NCBI RefSeq assembly: GCF_963676685.1
Contig: NC_092345.1
Location: forward strand, 29,969,585-30,033,584
Reading direction: 5' to 3'
DNA length: 64,000 nt
Source of the DNA: Mytilus edulis
Lineage: Eukaryota; Mollusca; Bivalvia; Mytilida; Mytilidae
Below the pieces are notes generated by a model. That model was not told where the DNA came from. It was given only the letters and a program-made list of their open reading frames with translations, and searched no databases. A program made the translations under genes and the position numbers. This document shows, piece by piece, positions 1-11,916 of the stretch (the stretch's first letter is position 1; each line of letters starts with the position of its first letter).

Positions 1-146
1 TAAGATTTTTTCCAAATCGATAATTCTGTAAATAAAAATATATATCAAATACAAATGTATAGAAAAATTTCATGCAATACAAAGAAATTCATACTTTCAC
101 TTGTTATTTGTGATCTGGGAACATCATATCCATATATATGTTCCTG

Positions 147-905
147 GTTTGATACTGTCAAGTCTGTGTACTTTTACTTTTCATACTTGTGAGATACTTT
201 AAAGTCTGTGTACTTTTACTTTTCATACTTGTGAGATACAGTAAAGTCTGTGTACTTTTACTTTTGATACAAGTTTGTGTGGTACTGTCAAGTCTGTGTA
301 CTTTTACTTTTGATACAAGTTTGTGTGGTACTGCCAAGTCTGTGTGGTACTGTCAAGTCTGTGTACTTTTACTTTTGATACAAGTTTGTGTGATACTGTC
401 AAGTCTGTGTACTTTTACTTTTGATACAAGTTTGTGTGATACATGTACTGTCAAGTCTGTGTACTTTTACTTTTGATACAAGTTTGTGTGATACTGTCAA
501 GTCTGTGTACTTTTACTTTTGATACAAGTTTGTGTGATACATGTACTGTCAAGTCTGTGTACTTTTACTTTTGATACAAGTTTGTGTGATACTGTCAAGT
601 CTGTGTACTTTTACTTTTGATACAAGTTTGTGTGATACTGTCAAGTCTGTGTACTTTTACTTTTGATACAAGTTTGTGTGATACTGTCAAGTCTGTTTAC
701 TTTTACTTTTGATACAAGTTTGTGTGATACTGTCAAGTCTGTGTACTTTTACTTTTGATACAAGTTTGTGTGATACTGTCAAGTCTGTTTACTTTTACTT
801 TTGATACAAGTTTGTGTGATACTGTCAAGTTTGTCACTGTGTACTTTTACTTTTCATACAAGTTTCAACTTTGTGTGATACTGTCAAGTCTGTGTACTTT
901 TACAG
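147..905. repeat. 46-bp minisatellite
   Basis: About 16 tandem units of the pattern GATACTGTCAAGTCTGTG / TACTTTTACTTTTGATACA / AGTTTGTGT with small indels (some units add ATGT, one is short near 335-355). Because 46 is not a multiple of three, each unit is read in a new frame, which gives a spurious 95-codon ORF. Confidence 0.92.
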
Positions 906-979
906 TGCTGTGATGAGAATTTTTTAATACATATTATATTCTTTTTACTTATTTATATTTAAGACAAATAGTTCTTAAA

Positions 980-1165
980 ACTGTTCTATTGATAGAACTG
1001 ACTAAATCAATTCTAGCCATAGAACTGATCAAATCAGTTATAATTGTAGAACTGTTCTAGTCGTAGAACTGTCAGGATCAGTTCTAGGTAGAACTGTCTA
1101 AATCAGTTCTAGGTAGTACTGACCGAATCAGTTCTAGGTTAGAACTGTTCCAGCTGGAACTTTCT
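980..1165. repeat. Palindromic AGAACTG / CAGTTCT array
   Basis: Repeated inverted pairs, TAGAACTG then a short spacer then CAGTTCTAG, about every 28 bp for six or seven units. Each unit could form a small stem. No gene is seen around it. Confidence 0.7.
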
Positions 1166-1404
1166 AAAAGGTCACTGTGTCAGGATGACAGTTCTACATA
1201 CTGTTCTTACACAATTATTCTGACAGATTCTGATAAATTTCAGATTCTCAAAGAATTGATGAGAGGTTAGAACATGAAGAATTGATCTCCAATGTACATC
1301 TTCTCTTTTCAAAGTGTTTTTTTTAATGTTTTTCTTTAAAACCTTATTTTCAGAAATTGATAAATAATGGCTATCATGTACATCTTACTTAAAAACATTA
1401 GAAA

Positions 1405-1702
1405 ACAAGAATGTGTCCTCAGTACACGAATGCCCCACTCGCACTATCATTTTCTATGTTCAGTGGACCGTGAAATTCGGGTAAAATCTCTAATTTGGCA
1501 TTAAAATTAAAAAGATCATATCATAGGGAACATGTGTACCAAGTTTGAAGTCAATTGGACTTCAACTTCATCAAAAACTACCTGGACCAAAAACTTTAAC
1601 CTGAAGCGGGACAGACGGACGAACAGACAGACAGACGGACGGACGAACGGACGCACAGACCAGAAAACATAATGCCCCTCTACTATCGTAGGTGGGGCAT
1701 AA
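1405..1702 (+). repeat. Dispersed bivalve repeat, copy 1
   Basis: A 300-bp unit beginning AAGAATGTGTCC..AGTACACG and ATGCCCCACTCGCACTATCA, containing an (ACGGACGGACGA)-type stretch and ending AGGTGGGGCATAAAAAA. Other copies lie at 23216-23490 (same strand) and 27618-27845 (opposite strand). Confidence 0.8.
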
Positions 1703-1989
1703 AAAAGCAAACATTCTGTGAGTATTGATCAGGGATCGAATTTAAGCTTTTTTGTGTACTAGCCAGCCGGACCAGTGGACTGAAAACTCTACTGGTCCGG
1801 CTCCAAATCTACTGGTCCTGCAAAAATGACATTAATTTGACAAATCTTATATAAATGAAAGATGTTTAATTTTATTTTGATGCTTTCGTTTACATAAGTT
1901 AGACAGTAACAAAGGAATAGTCTTTATTCTGATTTTGATAAAGGCTTTGGTAATCTCAATGATTTTCTTTATCAAAATCAGGATCAAGG

Positions 1990-2277
1990 ACAGAAAAAAT
2001 ATCCACATTGTCTTCCACGTCATCGCAAATTTGACAATCCAGTTACGAAAATACATTTCTTATCCAGGTCTGTCACTGCAAATTTTTCACATATTGTACA
2101 GTTCATTAAATTCCGATCTACTATATAATGCAACCATTCACAATCTTTTTCCTAAGATTTTTGGTATTTGCGTTTCCTTTTGTCACTTTTGTATACTTTA
2201 TTTCGATCTTCCTTTTGATTTTCAGTTATCTTAATTTTTTTGTCCGACGGTTTAACTCCTTCCAAAAATTTCCACAT
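1990..2277 (-). pseudogene. Degraded zinc-finger (TTF/ZNF862-like) fragment
   Basis: From an ATG at 2277 the minus strand reads MWKFLEGVKPSDKKIKITEN and a Lys-rich linker, then a TAG (2154-2152) where the family would have Trp. In the same frame follows EWLHYIVDRNLMNCTICEKF, a TTF/BED-like C..C half-finger, then FVTGLSNLR before a frameshift. I infer a relic of a domesticated-transposase-type zinc-finger gene common in invertebrates. The flanks (1740-1830 and 2425-2500) repeat the motif CTACTGGTCCG. Confidence 0.4.
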
Positions 2278-2883
2278 TTTGTATTGTTGTGAAGGACGCT
2301 CACCCAAGATATTAACTTGATCAATTGTAATACCCGCAGTACCGTGTAATTGATTTCACAGGTAAATTGTTTTGTAAACAAACGGAGATTGCGATGCAAT
2401 CAGTGATTTTTATCGACAAATTTCTACTGGTCCGCCAGACCACCAGCTGACAAAATCTACTGGTCCGACGCAAATTTTACTAGTCCCTGACTCCCGGATT
2501 AGCGCTAATTTTGACCCCTGGTATTGCATCACTGGCGTCAACGTGATGATCGTAACTGCAATTACGATCATCCCAATATGGCGAACACAAATATAGGGAT
2601 ATTTTAGAAGGCTGATTTCTCCACTTTAACAGCTTATTTTCATATTTGTTTTACATGAAGAAAAGTCTTTATTAGCATTGCCATTGAATGTGTTTTTCAT
2701 AAATTATAGAAAAACAACCAGAAGAAAAAAAATTGAGATTCAAAAAATCACGATGATGATCGTAACTTCGTCTATAGATGATCGTAACTTTGAATTGTTT
2801 TTATAAAAAGATGATCGTACCTCAAAATTTATGAATGGATTTTTCACTCAATGAACACCCTATTTAGCAGTCATGATAAAAAC

Positions 2884-4665
2884 TAGAGGCTCTAAAGAGC
2901 CTGTGTGGCTCACCTTGGTCTATGTGAATATTAAAGGAAGCAGATGGATTCATGACAAAATTGTGTTTTGGTGATGGTGATGTGTTTGTACATCTTACTT
3001 TACTGAACATTCTTGCTGCTTAAAATTATCTCTATCTATAATGTACTTGGCCCATTAGTTTCAGTGGAAAATGTTAGTAAAAATTTACAAATTTTATGAA
3101 AATTGTTAAAAATTGACTATAAAGAACAATAACTCCTAAGGGGGTCAATTGACCATTTCGGTCATGTTGACTTATTTGTAAATCTTACTTTGCTGAACAT
3201 TATTGTTGTTTACAGTTTATCTCTATCAATAATAATATTCAAGATAATGACCAAAAACAGCAAAATTTCCTTAAAACTAACAATTCAGGGTCAGCAACCC
3301 AACAACAGGTTGTCCAATTCATCTAAAAATTTCAGAGCAGATAAATGTTGACCTGATAAACAATTTTACCCCATGTCAGATTTGCTCTAAATGCTTTGGG
3401 TTTTGAGTTATAAGCCAAAAACTGCATTTTACCCCATGTTCTATTTTTAGCCATGTCGGCCATCTTGGTTAGATGGCCGGGTCACCGGACACATCTTTTA
3501 AACTACTAACCCAAAAGATGATTGTTGCCAAGTTTGGTTTAATTTGGCCAAGTAGTTTCAGAGGAGAAGATTTTTGTAAAAGATTACTAAGATTTACGAA
3601 AAATGGTTAAAAATTGACTATAAAGGGCAATAACTCCTTAAGGGGTCAACTGACCATTTCAGTCATGTTCACTTATTTGTAAATCTTACTTTGGTGAACA
3701 TTATTGCTGTTTATAGTTTATCTCTATCAATAATAATATTCAAGATAACCAAAAACAGCAAAATTTCCTTAAAATTACTAATTCAGGGGCAGCAACCCAA
3801 CAACGGGTTGTCCGATTCATCTGAAAATTTCAGGGCAGATAGATCTTGAACTGATAAACAATTTTACCCCATGTCAGATTTGCTCTAAATGCTTTGGGTT
3901 TTGAGTTATAAGCCAAAAACTGCATTCTATCCCATGTTCTAATTTTAGCCATGGCAACCATCTTGGTTTGATGGCCGGGTCACCGGACACATTTTTCAAA
4001 CTACTAACCCAAAAGATGATTGTGGCCAAGGTTGGATTAATTTAGCCCAGTAGTTTCAGAGGAGAAGATTTTTGTAAAATATTTATACTAAGATTTACGA
4101 AAAATGGTTAAAAATTGACTATAAAGGGCAATAACTCCTAAAGGGGTCAACTGACCATTTCAGTCATGTTGACTTATTTGTAAATCTTACTTTGCTGAAC
4201 ATCATTGCTGTTTACTGTTTATCTCTATCTATAATAATATTCAAGATAATAACCAAAAACAGCAAAATTTCCTTAAAATTACTAATTCAGGGGCAGCAAC
4301 CCAACAACGGGTTATCCGATTCATCTGAAAATTTCAGGGCAGATAGATCTTCACCTGTTTAACAATTCTACCCCTGTCAGATTTGCTCTAAATGCTTTGG
4401 TTTTTGAGTTATAAGCCAAAAACTGCATTTTACCCCTATGTTCTATTTTTAGCCATGGCAGCCATCTTGGATGGTTGGCCGGGTCACCGGACACATTTTT
4501 TAAACTAGATACCCCAATGATGATTGTGGCCAAGGTTGGTTTAATTTGGCCCAGTAGTTTTAGAGGAGAAGATTTTTGTAAAAGTTAACGACGACGACGG
4601 ACGACGACGGACGCCAAGTGATGAGAAAAGCTCACTTGGCCTTTTAGGCCAGGTGAGCTAAAAAA
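2884..4665 (+). repeat. Large dispersed repeat with three internal ~540-bp units
   Basis: Starts at a palindrome GGCTCTAAAGAGCC followed by GTGGCTCACCTTGG. It ends GACGACGACGGACGCC and AAAAGCTCACTTGGCC..GGCCAGGTGAGC, so its termini are related inverted sequences. Three diverged units repeat AAAATTGACTATAAAG, GGGTCAACTGACCATTT and ATGGCCGGGTCACCGGACAC. No coding capacity. Confidence 0.75.
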
Positions 4666-4934
4666 TGTGATTTTAAAATTAAACAAAGATTAAATGAAAA
4701 CCGCTATTCTAAAAAGAAATGACATAAGGGGATTAGCAGACTTATATGCAAATGTCCACAATATTATTTTCTTATGAGTAATTTAGTTAATATTCAAAAT
4801 GGATTTACGTTGATATAAATATCATTCTCATGATCCAGTTTAAGAATATTAATACAGGCCAAAACTTTCACTGAATAAACATGATAAAGTAAAGGAAGGC
4901 ATGAAGTTACATTATTTTGATGACTTTCTAGACT

Positions 4935-5096
4935 ACAGAGGCGGACTTAGAGGGAGGGTCAAGGTGCTCACATCACCTTTTTGTTGGGGAAATTTGGTTG
5001 ATTGTATAGGGAATCAATGAAGAATGACTGTAGCGGGCCTACTCTTAGGCAGCCAGTCCCCCATCCCTTTATGAAAATCTCTGAATACACCACTAG
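4935..5096 (-). repeat. MITE-like fragment of the CAGTGGCGGAT family
   Basis: GAGGCGGACTTAGAGGGAGG on the left and ATCTCTGAATACACCACTAG on the right, with a purine-rich half facing a pyrimidine-rich half. It resembles 8425-8582, 28563-28682, 41442-41572 and 48889-49040. Confidence 0.55.
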
Positions 5097-5314
5097 ACCA
5101 CTGTTGTCTATATTTACCATGGGTTGGCTATTTATGTAAAGAAGGACAAGTTAAAATAGATGGTATACATGTTCATATAAGATTTTTCAAGCTACAAATC
5201 CTTACATTTCTACGGTATATGACATGTGTTATTGAAATTAGTCGAAGAAGTTGTGTTCAGCTAAACATATCAATAAGGGATCTACCATTTGATTTTTATA
5301 ATGGGGATCAAATT

Positions 5315-5515
5315 TAGACGAAAAGGCAGGACAGGAGATTTGAGTAAAAAAAGGCCGGATGACCATCTTGGCCAAACAAAAAGGCAAGATGACAATTTAT
5401 GTTAAAATAATCAAGATGAAAAAAGCAGAACCGAAGAGAGTAAAAATAAAAACGCAGGATAAAATTATTCATCCTAGCCCATCCCCAAATAAAAATCAAA
5501 TAGTAGCTCCCTTTA
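5315..5515. repeat. Probable dispersed repeat
   Basis: Stretch around GGCAGGACAGGAGATTTGAG to CATCCTAGCCCATCCCC. Its style matches repeats common in mussel DNA. No second copy was found here, so this is a weak call. Confidence 0.3.
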
Positions 5516-6211
5516 TTGACGCTTTCATTGTTTTTTTTTCATTCAACAGATATGATTACACTTCTTAATGCTTTATTTTTACAACCTCTCCTTTAAAAAT
5601 TGTAAATCTGTTAATAAAAAAAACTATAAAGTCTGAATTCCCCAAAAATACCAGATCCTCGAAAGGTACTATTGTCCCTATAAAGTGTAGCCACAGTATG
5701 GGAAAAAAGAAAAAAAATCTCCAATTTTAACAAACTGGTCATTCTGGTCATTACTATGAACTGTCCAATACCTTATTTATATAAAACATATGAAATCAAT
5801 GTAAAGTTGTTAACCCCCAATTCATTTTAATATTGAACTACACATGTAGATAAAAAATAAATATGAAATCTCGGGAAGTCATAACCATTTGTGCACTTAC
5901 CAATAGGACGTTACCATCCCCTCAGTGATCGTTCCTCATTATTATCACAATATCAGCTGATAACACACATTTTTTCGCATACTAGACAGCTTTATTTGTC
6001 CTTATATAGCAGAAAATGCTTTGTTGGAACAGACAGTTACGATCATCTTAAGTAAAAGTTACGATCATCGTTGATAAAAGTAAATAAAAGTTAAGATCAT
6101 CATCGTAATTATTTGTATCTCGATTTTCATTCTACTTGTTGCTTTTCCATCCGGTTCGAAAAAATATTTCAACTGCAGTTACGATCATCACCTTGACACC
6201 GGTGATTGCAT

Positions 6212-6876
6212 GGCAGTACATAGTCCCCTACTGGATGAAAATTCATTGTATTGGAACAAAATTCTGACTTTATCTACATGTATATTAAATTTGCCATGGT
6301 CAGTCAAGGGTACTACTTGTACAAGTTATCTTTATTCTACATGAAGAAGTAAATATAAATATACTTTTAAGTAAATGGTGTTTTGTTTCTAATGTTTGAA
6401 TAATCTCCCCTTAATTTTCTTAAAATTTACTTGTAAACTGGTAAAGGTAATCTTTGTTCTACAATCCCCAAAATTCCCAAGTTTTGAGATGTAAAAACAT
6501 GCCTTTAACAATTTATCTCAGGGTAGCTCAGTCGCCCCATACTGGTTTTCCAAATCAATTGAATTACTCCTGCCAAATCCCCCACTTATTAAAATTGGTA
6601 AAATCCTGATGAATATACAATCAAGGTATGCCAATGCAACTTCCTCCACTTAAAATTAAAAAAAAACAACTTGTGATACTAATAAAATAGAAAAAAACCC
6701 ACCATAAACAGCTAGTTGTACCATAAAGTCAATAAAATTGACTTCAAAGAAATGCTGATATAGCTGCTTTATTTCAAACAAAAGAAAAGAATTTAAAAAA
6801 AAAACCAAGTACAAAAATTGTACCATGTGTACAATGTATTTCTAAGGTTTTCATAAGTTTTCATCTACCTCTTATA
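6212..6876. other. No gene recognised
   Basis: AT-rich DNA with short homopolymer runs and many stops on both strands. I see no conserved ORF or RNA. Confidence 0.6.
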
Positions 6877-7220
6877 TGGGGCGAGTTGGTAGACTTTAAT
6901 TCAGGACATTTCAAATCTTTTATGTATAAGTTGGGCGAGTTTGCAGACCTATACATTCAATAAGATTGCCTCATGTTTCATAAGTGGGGCTACATTGTAG
7001 TTAGCACGAAAAATTTCATTCAGTCATAATTATTCTATTTTTCATGTAAATGGGGTGAGTTGAATTGGCAGACCTATAATATATACAGAGGGATTTTAAT
7101 CCTTTAAGTAGGGAGAATTGGTTAACAAGAGTGGGGGATTTTTTAAAAGATGCGGCGAGTTGGTGAAAATGTGGGGTGATTTGGTGTGGTGCAATTTGCC
7201 AGTGGGGCGAGTTGTCCTGG
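6877..7220 (+). repeat. Degenerate GGGGCGAGTTGG iterations
   Basis: The motif appears about seven times: at 6877, 6933, 7052, 7112 (weak), 7151, 7172 (weak) and 7203. Several are followed by GTAGAC or GCAGACC. Spacing is irregular, so this is not a simple minisatellite. Confidence 0.5.
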
Positions 7221-7340
7221 ATTCATTCAAACCATACATGAATTATTATATATATTTTTTTTAAATCATTTTTTTTTCACTTCATTGTCATTGTGGTCCC
7301 TATTGTACACAATATGAACATTTGTATATGTATATATGTA

Positions 7341-7787
7341 TCCTAAAACACGGGGGGTAACTTCCTATTATTGGGTATACGGGGATAATGTGCCAAAAAT
7401 ATGGGTCATAATTTTGCGAGATTTTATATAAAAATGACCCTCCTTTTTAATGACATCCTATATTAAAATGCATTCACGTTTGATAACTGCATATTGATTT
7501 GGGGTATGATCTACATATCATATATAAATTTAAATGATCTATTCTTCTGCAAATCTGATTAAATTTGCACCTTTCTGCATGGAAGTATTTGACATTTAAA
7601 AATATCATATATATATATACATTTTAAATATTAATGTATATAAGTATAGGTCATTCTTTCTTAAATATCTATATAACTATAGGTACTGAATTTCAGTGAA
7701 TGTTATATTAAAATGTGTACTTTTTTTTAGGCAAAAATGGCACACCCTTACCAGAAAAATATCGAAGTTACCCCCTCGTGTCCTAAA
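7341..7787. mobile_element. MITE with terminal inverted repeats and (T)CCTAAA target duplication
   Basis: Element 7348-7781 (434 bp) begins ACACGGGGGGTAACTTC and ends GAAGTTACCCCCTCGTGT. CCTAAA flanks it on both sides (7342-7347 and 7782-7787). It is AT-rich inside, with no ORF. Confidence 0.7.
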
Positions 7788-8424
7788 ATAACCATTCTTT
7801 TCCCCATAAATGTTTCCCAGGTCTCGGGGAAACTAGAAACCAATGGTAAGACTAAAATGTTACAATATAATCGTTAACTTCATGTGTATTTCTTTCTTTC
7901 TGGGGTTATTATTAATCGTGTGTCAATGAAAATGTGTGCCCTACTTTCCTGTCGTTACCCTCCCTACGATAAATTGCTCTGTTGAGTTTCGATTTTGTTA
8001 TATAGACACATGGTCTTACCAGTGATTGTTTATTTAATACACATGGTATATTTTAAACACTGTAGCATGGCTTTGACTTAAAATGTTCTCAAATTAAGGC
8101 AGATTGAGCAATTTTAATGTCCTTTCCCCGCTTGCAAATGGCTGTAAAAAGCGTTTCCACCTTACTTCCGATATGCAGATATAACCAAATACCAACCCAA
8201 ATTAGTGTTTTAAGGGGACGATCATTTAACATTCTGGGGTGGAGGAGAGGAGAAGGAGAATATGAATGGGATTGGTTTTTTAATTTTGTGGACTAAAAGG
8301 ACAGATTATTTATTTTCTGCACTGTTGAAGCTTTTCATTAAAAAAAAAAGAGATTGATTATTTATTTATCAGCATACGCCCTTACTATATATAATAATAC
8401 TGATGCAACATAATTTTTGTTTGT

Positions 8425-8582
8425 GTTCTTTTTAGAGGGGTGGCCAGGGGGCCCGGGCCCCCCCTTTTTGGGAAAAAATTTTGTTGCTTATATAGGGAAT
8501 CATTGACGCGTGTCTGGAGCGGGCCCCCTCTTAGGTCAGTCAGTGGGCCCCCACTTATGAAAATTTCTGGATCCGCCACTGT
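8425..8582 (-). repeat. MITE-like repeat of the GGATCCGCCACTG family
   Basis: AGAGGGGTGGCCAGGGGGCC at one end and TTTCTGGATCCGCCACTG at the other, with a C/G-rich centre. It shares its right terminus with the perfect copy at 48889-49040. Confidence 0.6.
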
Positions 8583-10929
8583 TTTTTAATTGTTCAAGAA
8601 AATTAATAATGTGTTAACTGTTGATATTTCAAGTCTTTTTCTTCTTCGCTGTGAATACCATTGCCACTCTAATATAATTATAATTAATTTAACTATTGTC
8701 AATTTATTGTCTTAATTTTGTATGTCATAACCATTTAATGTAAATGTGTTTGTGCTAAGTAAACATTGTCTATTGTCTATTGTCTATAACAGTTTCAGCA
8801 AAATAAGATAGGGTCAAGAAAGATCATGTGTCGTTCATCTATCTATATTGTTATCAATAGATTTATTACAAAAATCTCTCTTTCGTTTTTGTAGATCTTG
8901 AATTGCAGATCATTATGATCATTTTCTGTTTACAATTTCTCTGCCTTCTTTGGTTTTTTACCAAAATTGGACTCGTTTTGTAGATCTTGTCTTGCTTATC
9001 TATTTTGTCATTTAAAGTTTAAAGTATCTTTTGGAGTTTTCAAAACATATTTAATACTAGACTAAGGACTCAGTGGCGTAGCTTGCATGTATGCTCAGAT
9101 GCTCAAGCATCCACATCATTTTCACAAAAAAAAAATAAAAAAAAAATAGCAGCAGTTCAACTCAGAAGTATCCAAATGTAACAAGGCTGAGGATATGAGG
9201 ATAACGTCCAGTCATTTTCGAAGCAGTATGCCTGGTCTTTCATTCAGGATAATTTAGTTTATGTAAACAAGATAGTTCAATCGCAGACACTGCATGGCGT
9301 AGACAGGGTTGGAATGATGTGAATGTCGCGGGCCGATCGGAGCGATGCGAAAAAAAAATTGACCTTTTTTATGCAGAAAATTCTTTTTTATTTAAGCACA
9401 TGTACTCCCCAGAATCCGACACTAATTAGATTTTTTGTTTAAATTCAAAATACTCACCAATTCATATATTTATATTTTCCACCGAATTTTATTGTTTCCT
9501 CGAAACTACCACCATTCAATTCATAAATATTGGATGTAAAAGTTTCCGACCCAATCTTATATTTGACATATCAAAAACGGACTCCATTACAGCGGCACGT
9601 TTGTATAATTAAAGAACCTCAGAATATAGGAACTGAAGTGACTCTTCTTTCCAGGAATTTGAGTCTACAACCTTGGGTTTTTGATTTTTGATTACTAGTA
9701 CTTAGCTAAATGCGTTACAGGAGACATAAACATACCGGGCGTTCGGTCTTATTAACACTCTCATATGTACAATTCTTGCCAGATTTAGTGAATTTTATAC
9801 CATCAGCAATGTCTTTGAAACTTTCGAAAATAAGTCGTAATCAAATATGTTTAACCAGTTATGACCCTTTGATATATAAATGGTAATTGAAATCCCATTT
9901 CATTTGCTGTGAAGCTTTTATTTCTCTAAAGATATTGAAAAAAACGTGTTTTTTTAGTTATTCCCTTGTTTCTTGTCCTATGATAGATTAAATATGACAT
10001 GTAATGTGCATGGCGGGGAACATCAAAACTGTGTTCTTTAATTGAAAATAAAATTAGTATATGAACCTAGATAGAAACGGGAATTAATAAGCCTATATAT
10101 ATATAGGAATGGTCATGATATATTACAAATTGATTTTTTTTTATCACGTCGTTTACCATGTCACAAGAAACGATATCAGATATGGTGTTTTAGATGTTAG
10201 TTGCTATAGTCAGATGAGAAGTCATCACTCCACTAGGTTCAATTTCAGAGGAAACATGTCCATGGGTCTGCATTTCATCAATAAGTTCTCTTCGCTTGTC
10301 TTAATCAGTAACCGATAACGTAGACTTTTTTTATGAACAAAAGTTAACTTGAAACATTGAGTGACTATTCTTGCTTAGGTAATGTCCTCGTACTCCAGTC
10401 TTAAGTAACTGTAATATAGCAAAGTCAATGTAGGACTTTCTATAAGATATTATTTTGTCTGGGAGACACAAATGATGCACTGCAGATGCAAAGTGTTATT
10501 TCAAAATACACAAAGTTGAGCACGGGAGCACATAGGTGTATGGTTCACAGTAAGAGTAACCCGGAAACGCTACGCACCTCAGTTATTACCTGTTCTCATT
10601 CTACTGTTCTATAAGCAACAACTATTTTGTAAAAAATATTTCCGTTCTCCATTACCGTACAAAATTATTTTCATTTACCTGTGTACCTTCTATTTAGCGG
10701 CATTTTGTTCAAGGTTCTGTTTTTCTTTCTTCTTAAATTGTTTAAAAGAGGACGAAAGATAACAGAGTGACATTCAACATAGCACTCCTTATTTTATTGA
10801 TTTTGTATTTACATTGTGTCAAAGATCAAATTTATTGTTCAGTGTAAATACATTTGTTTGTGTTTATATGTCTTTTGATTTAATGCCATTTCAATTGATA
10901 GATGTTATATAGTGTTTCTTTCTATTTAT
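8583..10929. other. No gene recognised
   Basis: Low-complexity AT-rich DNA. It contains a short TTGTCTA triplet array (about 8766-8788) and an AGTGGCGTAGCTTGCATG fragment of a dispersed repeat (about 9071-9150). ORFs here are short and lack composition or motifs that suggest coding. Confidence 0.55.
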
Positions 10930-10939
10930 GTTGAGAAGA

Positions 10940-11275
10940 TACACTATTGTTGCAGGTAAGGATGCAGGTTGGTACCTATTAAAACGTTTAAACCCGCTGC
11001 ATTTGTTTGCAAGCCAACTGTCTTAAGTCAGGAACCTGATGTTAAGTGGTTGTCTTTGTTGATATTTTTTTATAAGTATTTCTCGCTTCTCGTTTTTTTA
11101 TATAGATTAAACCGTTAGTTTGAATCATTTTCAGGGGTCCTTCATAATAGCTTGCTGTTTGGTGTGAGCCTAGGCTCTGTGTTGAAGACAGTATTTTGAC
11201 CTATAATGGTTTACTTTTACAAATTATGACTTGGATGAAGAGCTGTCTCATTGGCACTCATATCACATTTTATAT
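10940..11275 (+). repeat. Retroelement 3' tail fragment
   Basis: Ends GAAGAGCTGTCTCATTGGCA then CTCATATCACATTTTATATC. The same tail recurs at 22610-22665, 51945-52005 and 57295-57350. The upstream part (AACCCGCTGCATTTGTTTGC, AAGTCAGGAACCTG) resembles 37905-37950. Confidence 0.55.
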
Positions 11276-11770
11276 CTATTTTGGTATTTGTATTTTTTTT
11301 CTTTTCGGAATGATATTTAAAAGGCTTTTTTCCAATTTCATCTAAAAAAAAAATGAAAACAATACGCCAGCCATGTTACATAATTTATTATATCTATACT
11401 ACTATACATAATCATATGACTGAATGGTTTTACAGTTGTTAATACATAACTGTTTGTATTAAAGAGAAAGTTCCGCATCATCATCTTTTTTGTACATTGA
11501 TTCAATCGACATGATAGAAAATCAAAATTCTTTCTTTTACGAGCTTTGATGACTCTTAAATGTATTTGGTTTTACATTTTTTGAGTATTGAAGGCAAACA
11601 AACATTGTTATTGGCTGAGCTATACACTCAGTCCGGATTATAATAGCAAGATTTATATCTAAAGTCTGTTATTTTTACACGACAATATTCTCGTAAGCTC
11701 AATTGCAATCTAATGCATCCTTATGATTGTTCAATGCTTGTTTCGATTGTTCTGATGTTTAGGCAAGTGA

Positions 11771-11916
11771 CTAAGTGCATCTCCAATCAATGACACTGGT
11801 GACTCCAGCGACAAGCATAATAACCGAAGCTATAATCACCATAAAAAATGCGTATCCATAGTTACTTGTAGGACCTTCCATACAATATATGACCACACCT
11901 AAAACGATTAGACCAA
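11771..11916 (-). CDS. PMP22-like gene exon 3
   Basis: Starts after TTATTTCAG, finishes helix 3 (VGLIVLGVVIYC), gives a short loop (MEGPTSNYGY), encodes helix 4 and ends IDWRCT at TAG (11773-11771). It is too short to stand out by ORF length; the frame and the fourth helix support it. Confidence 0.78.

Larger units (their letters stand above)
2523..6211. mobile_element. DNA transposon-like element with 7-bp target duplication
   Basis: ATTGCAT at 2523-2529 is repeated exactly at 6205-6211. Between them the ends are inverted repeats: CACTGGCGTCAACGTGATGA on the left and, on the complement of the right end, CACCGGTGTCAAGGTGATGA, both followed by TCGTAACTGCA. Both subterminal regions (2530-2830 and 6035-6204) carry several GATGATCGTAAC motifs in both orientations, as transposase-binding arrays do. 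No transposase ORF is visible in the 3.7 kb. Part of the interior is the nested repeat at 2884-4665. Confidence 0.75.

Noticed and set aside
189..476. 95-codon ORF
   Set aside because: It lies wholly inside the 46-bp minisatellite and repeats the same peptides in rotating frames.
147..905. CRISPR-like regular repeats
   Set aside because: Units are contiguous 46-bp tandem copies with no unique spacers, in a eukaryotic context; this is a minisatellite.
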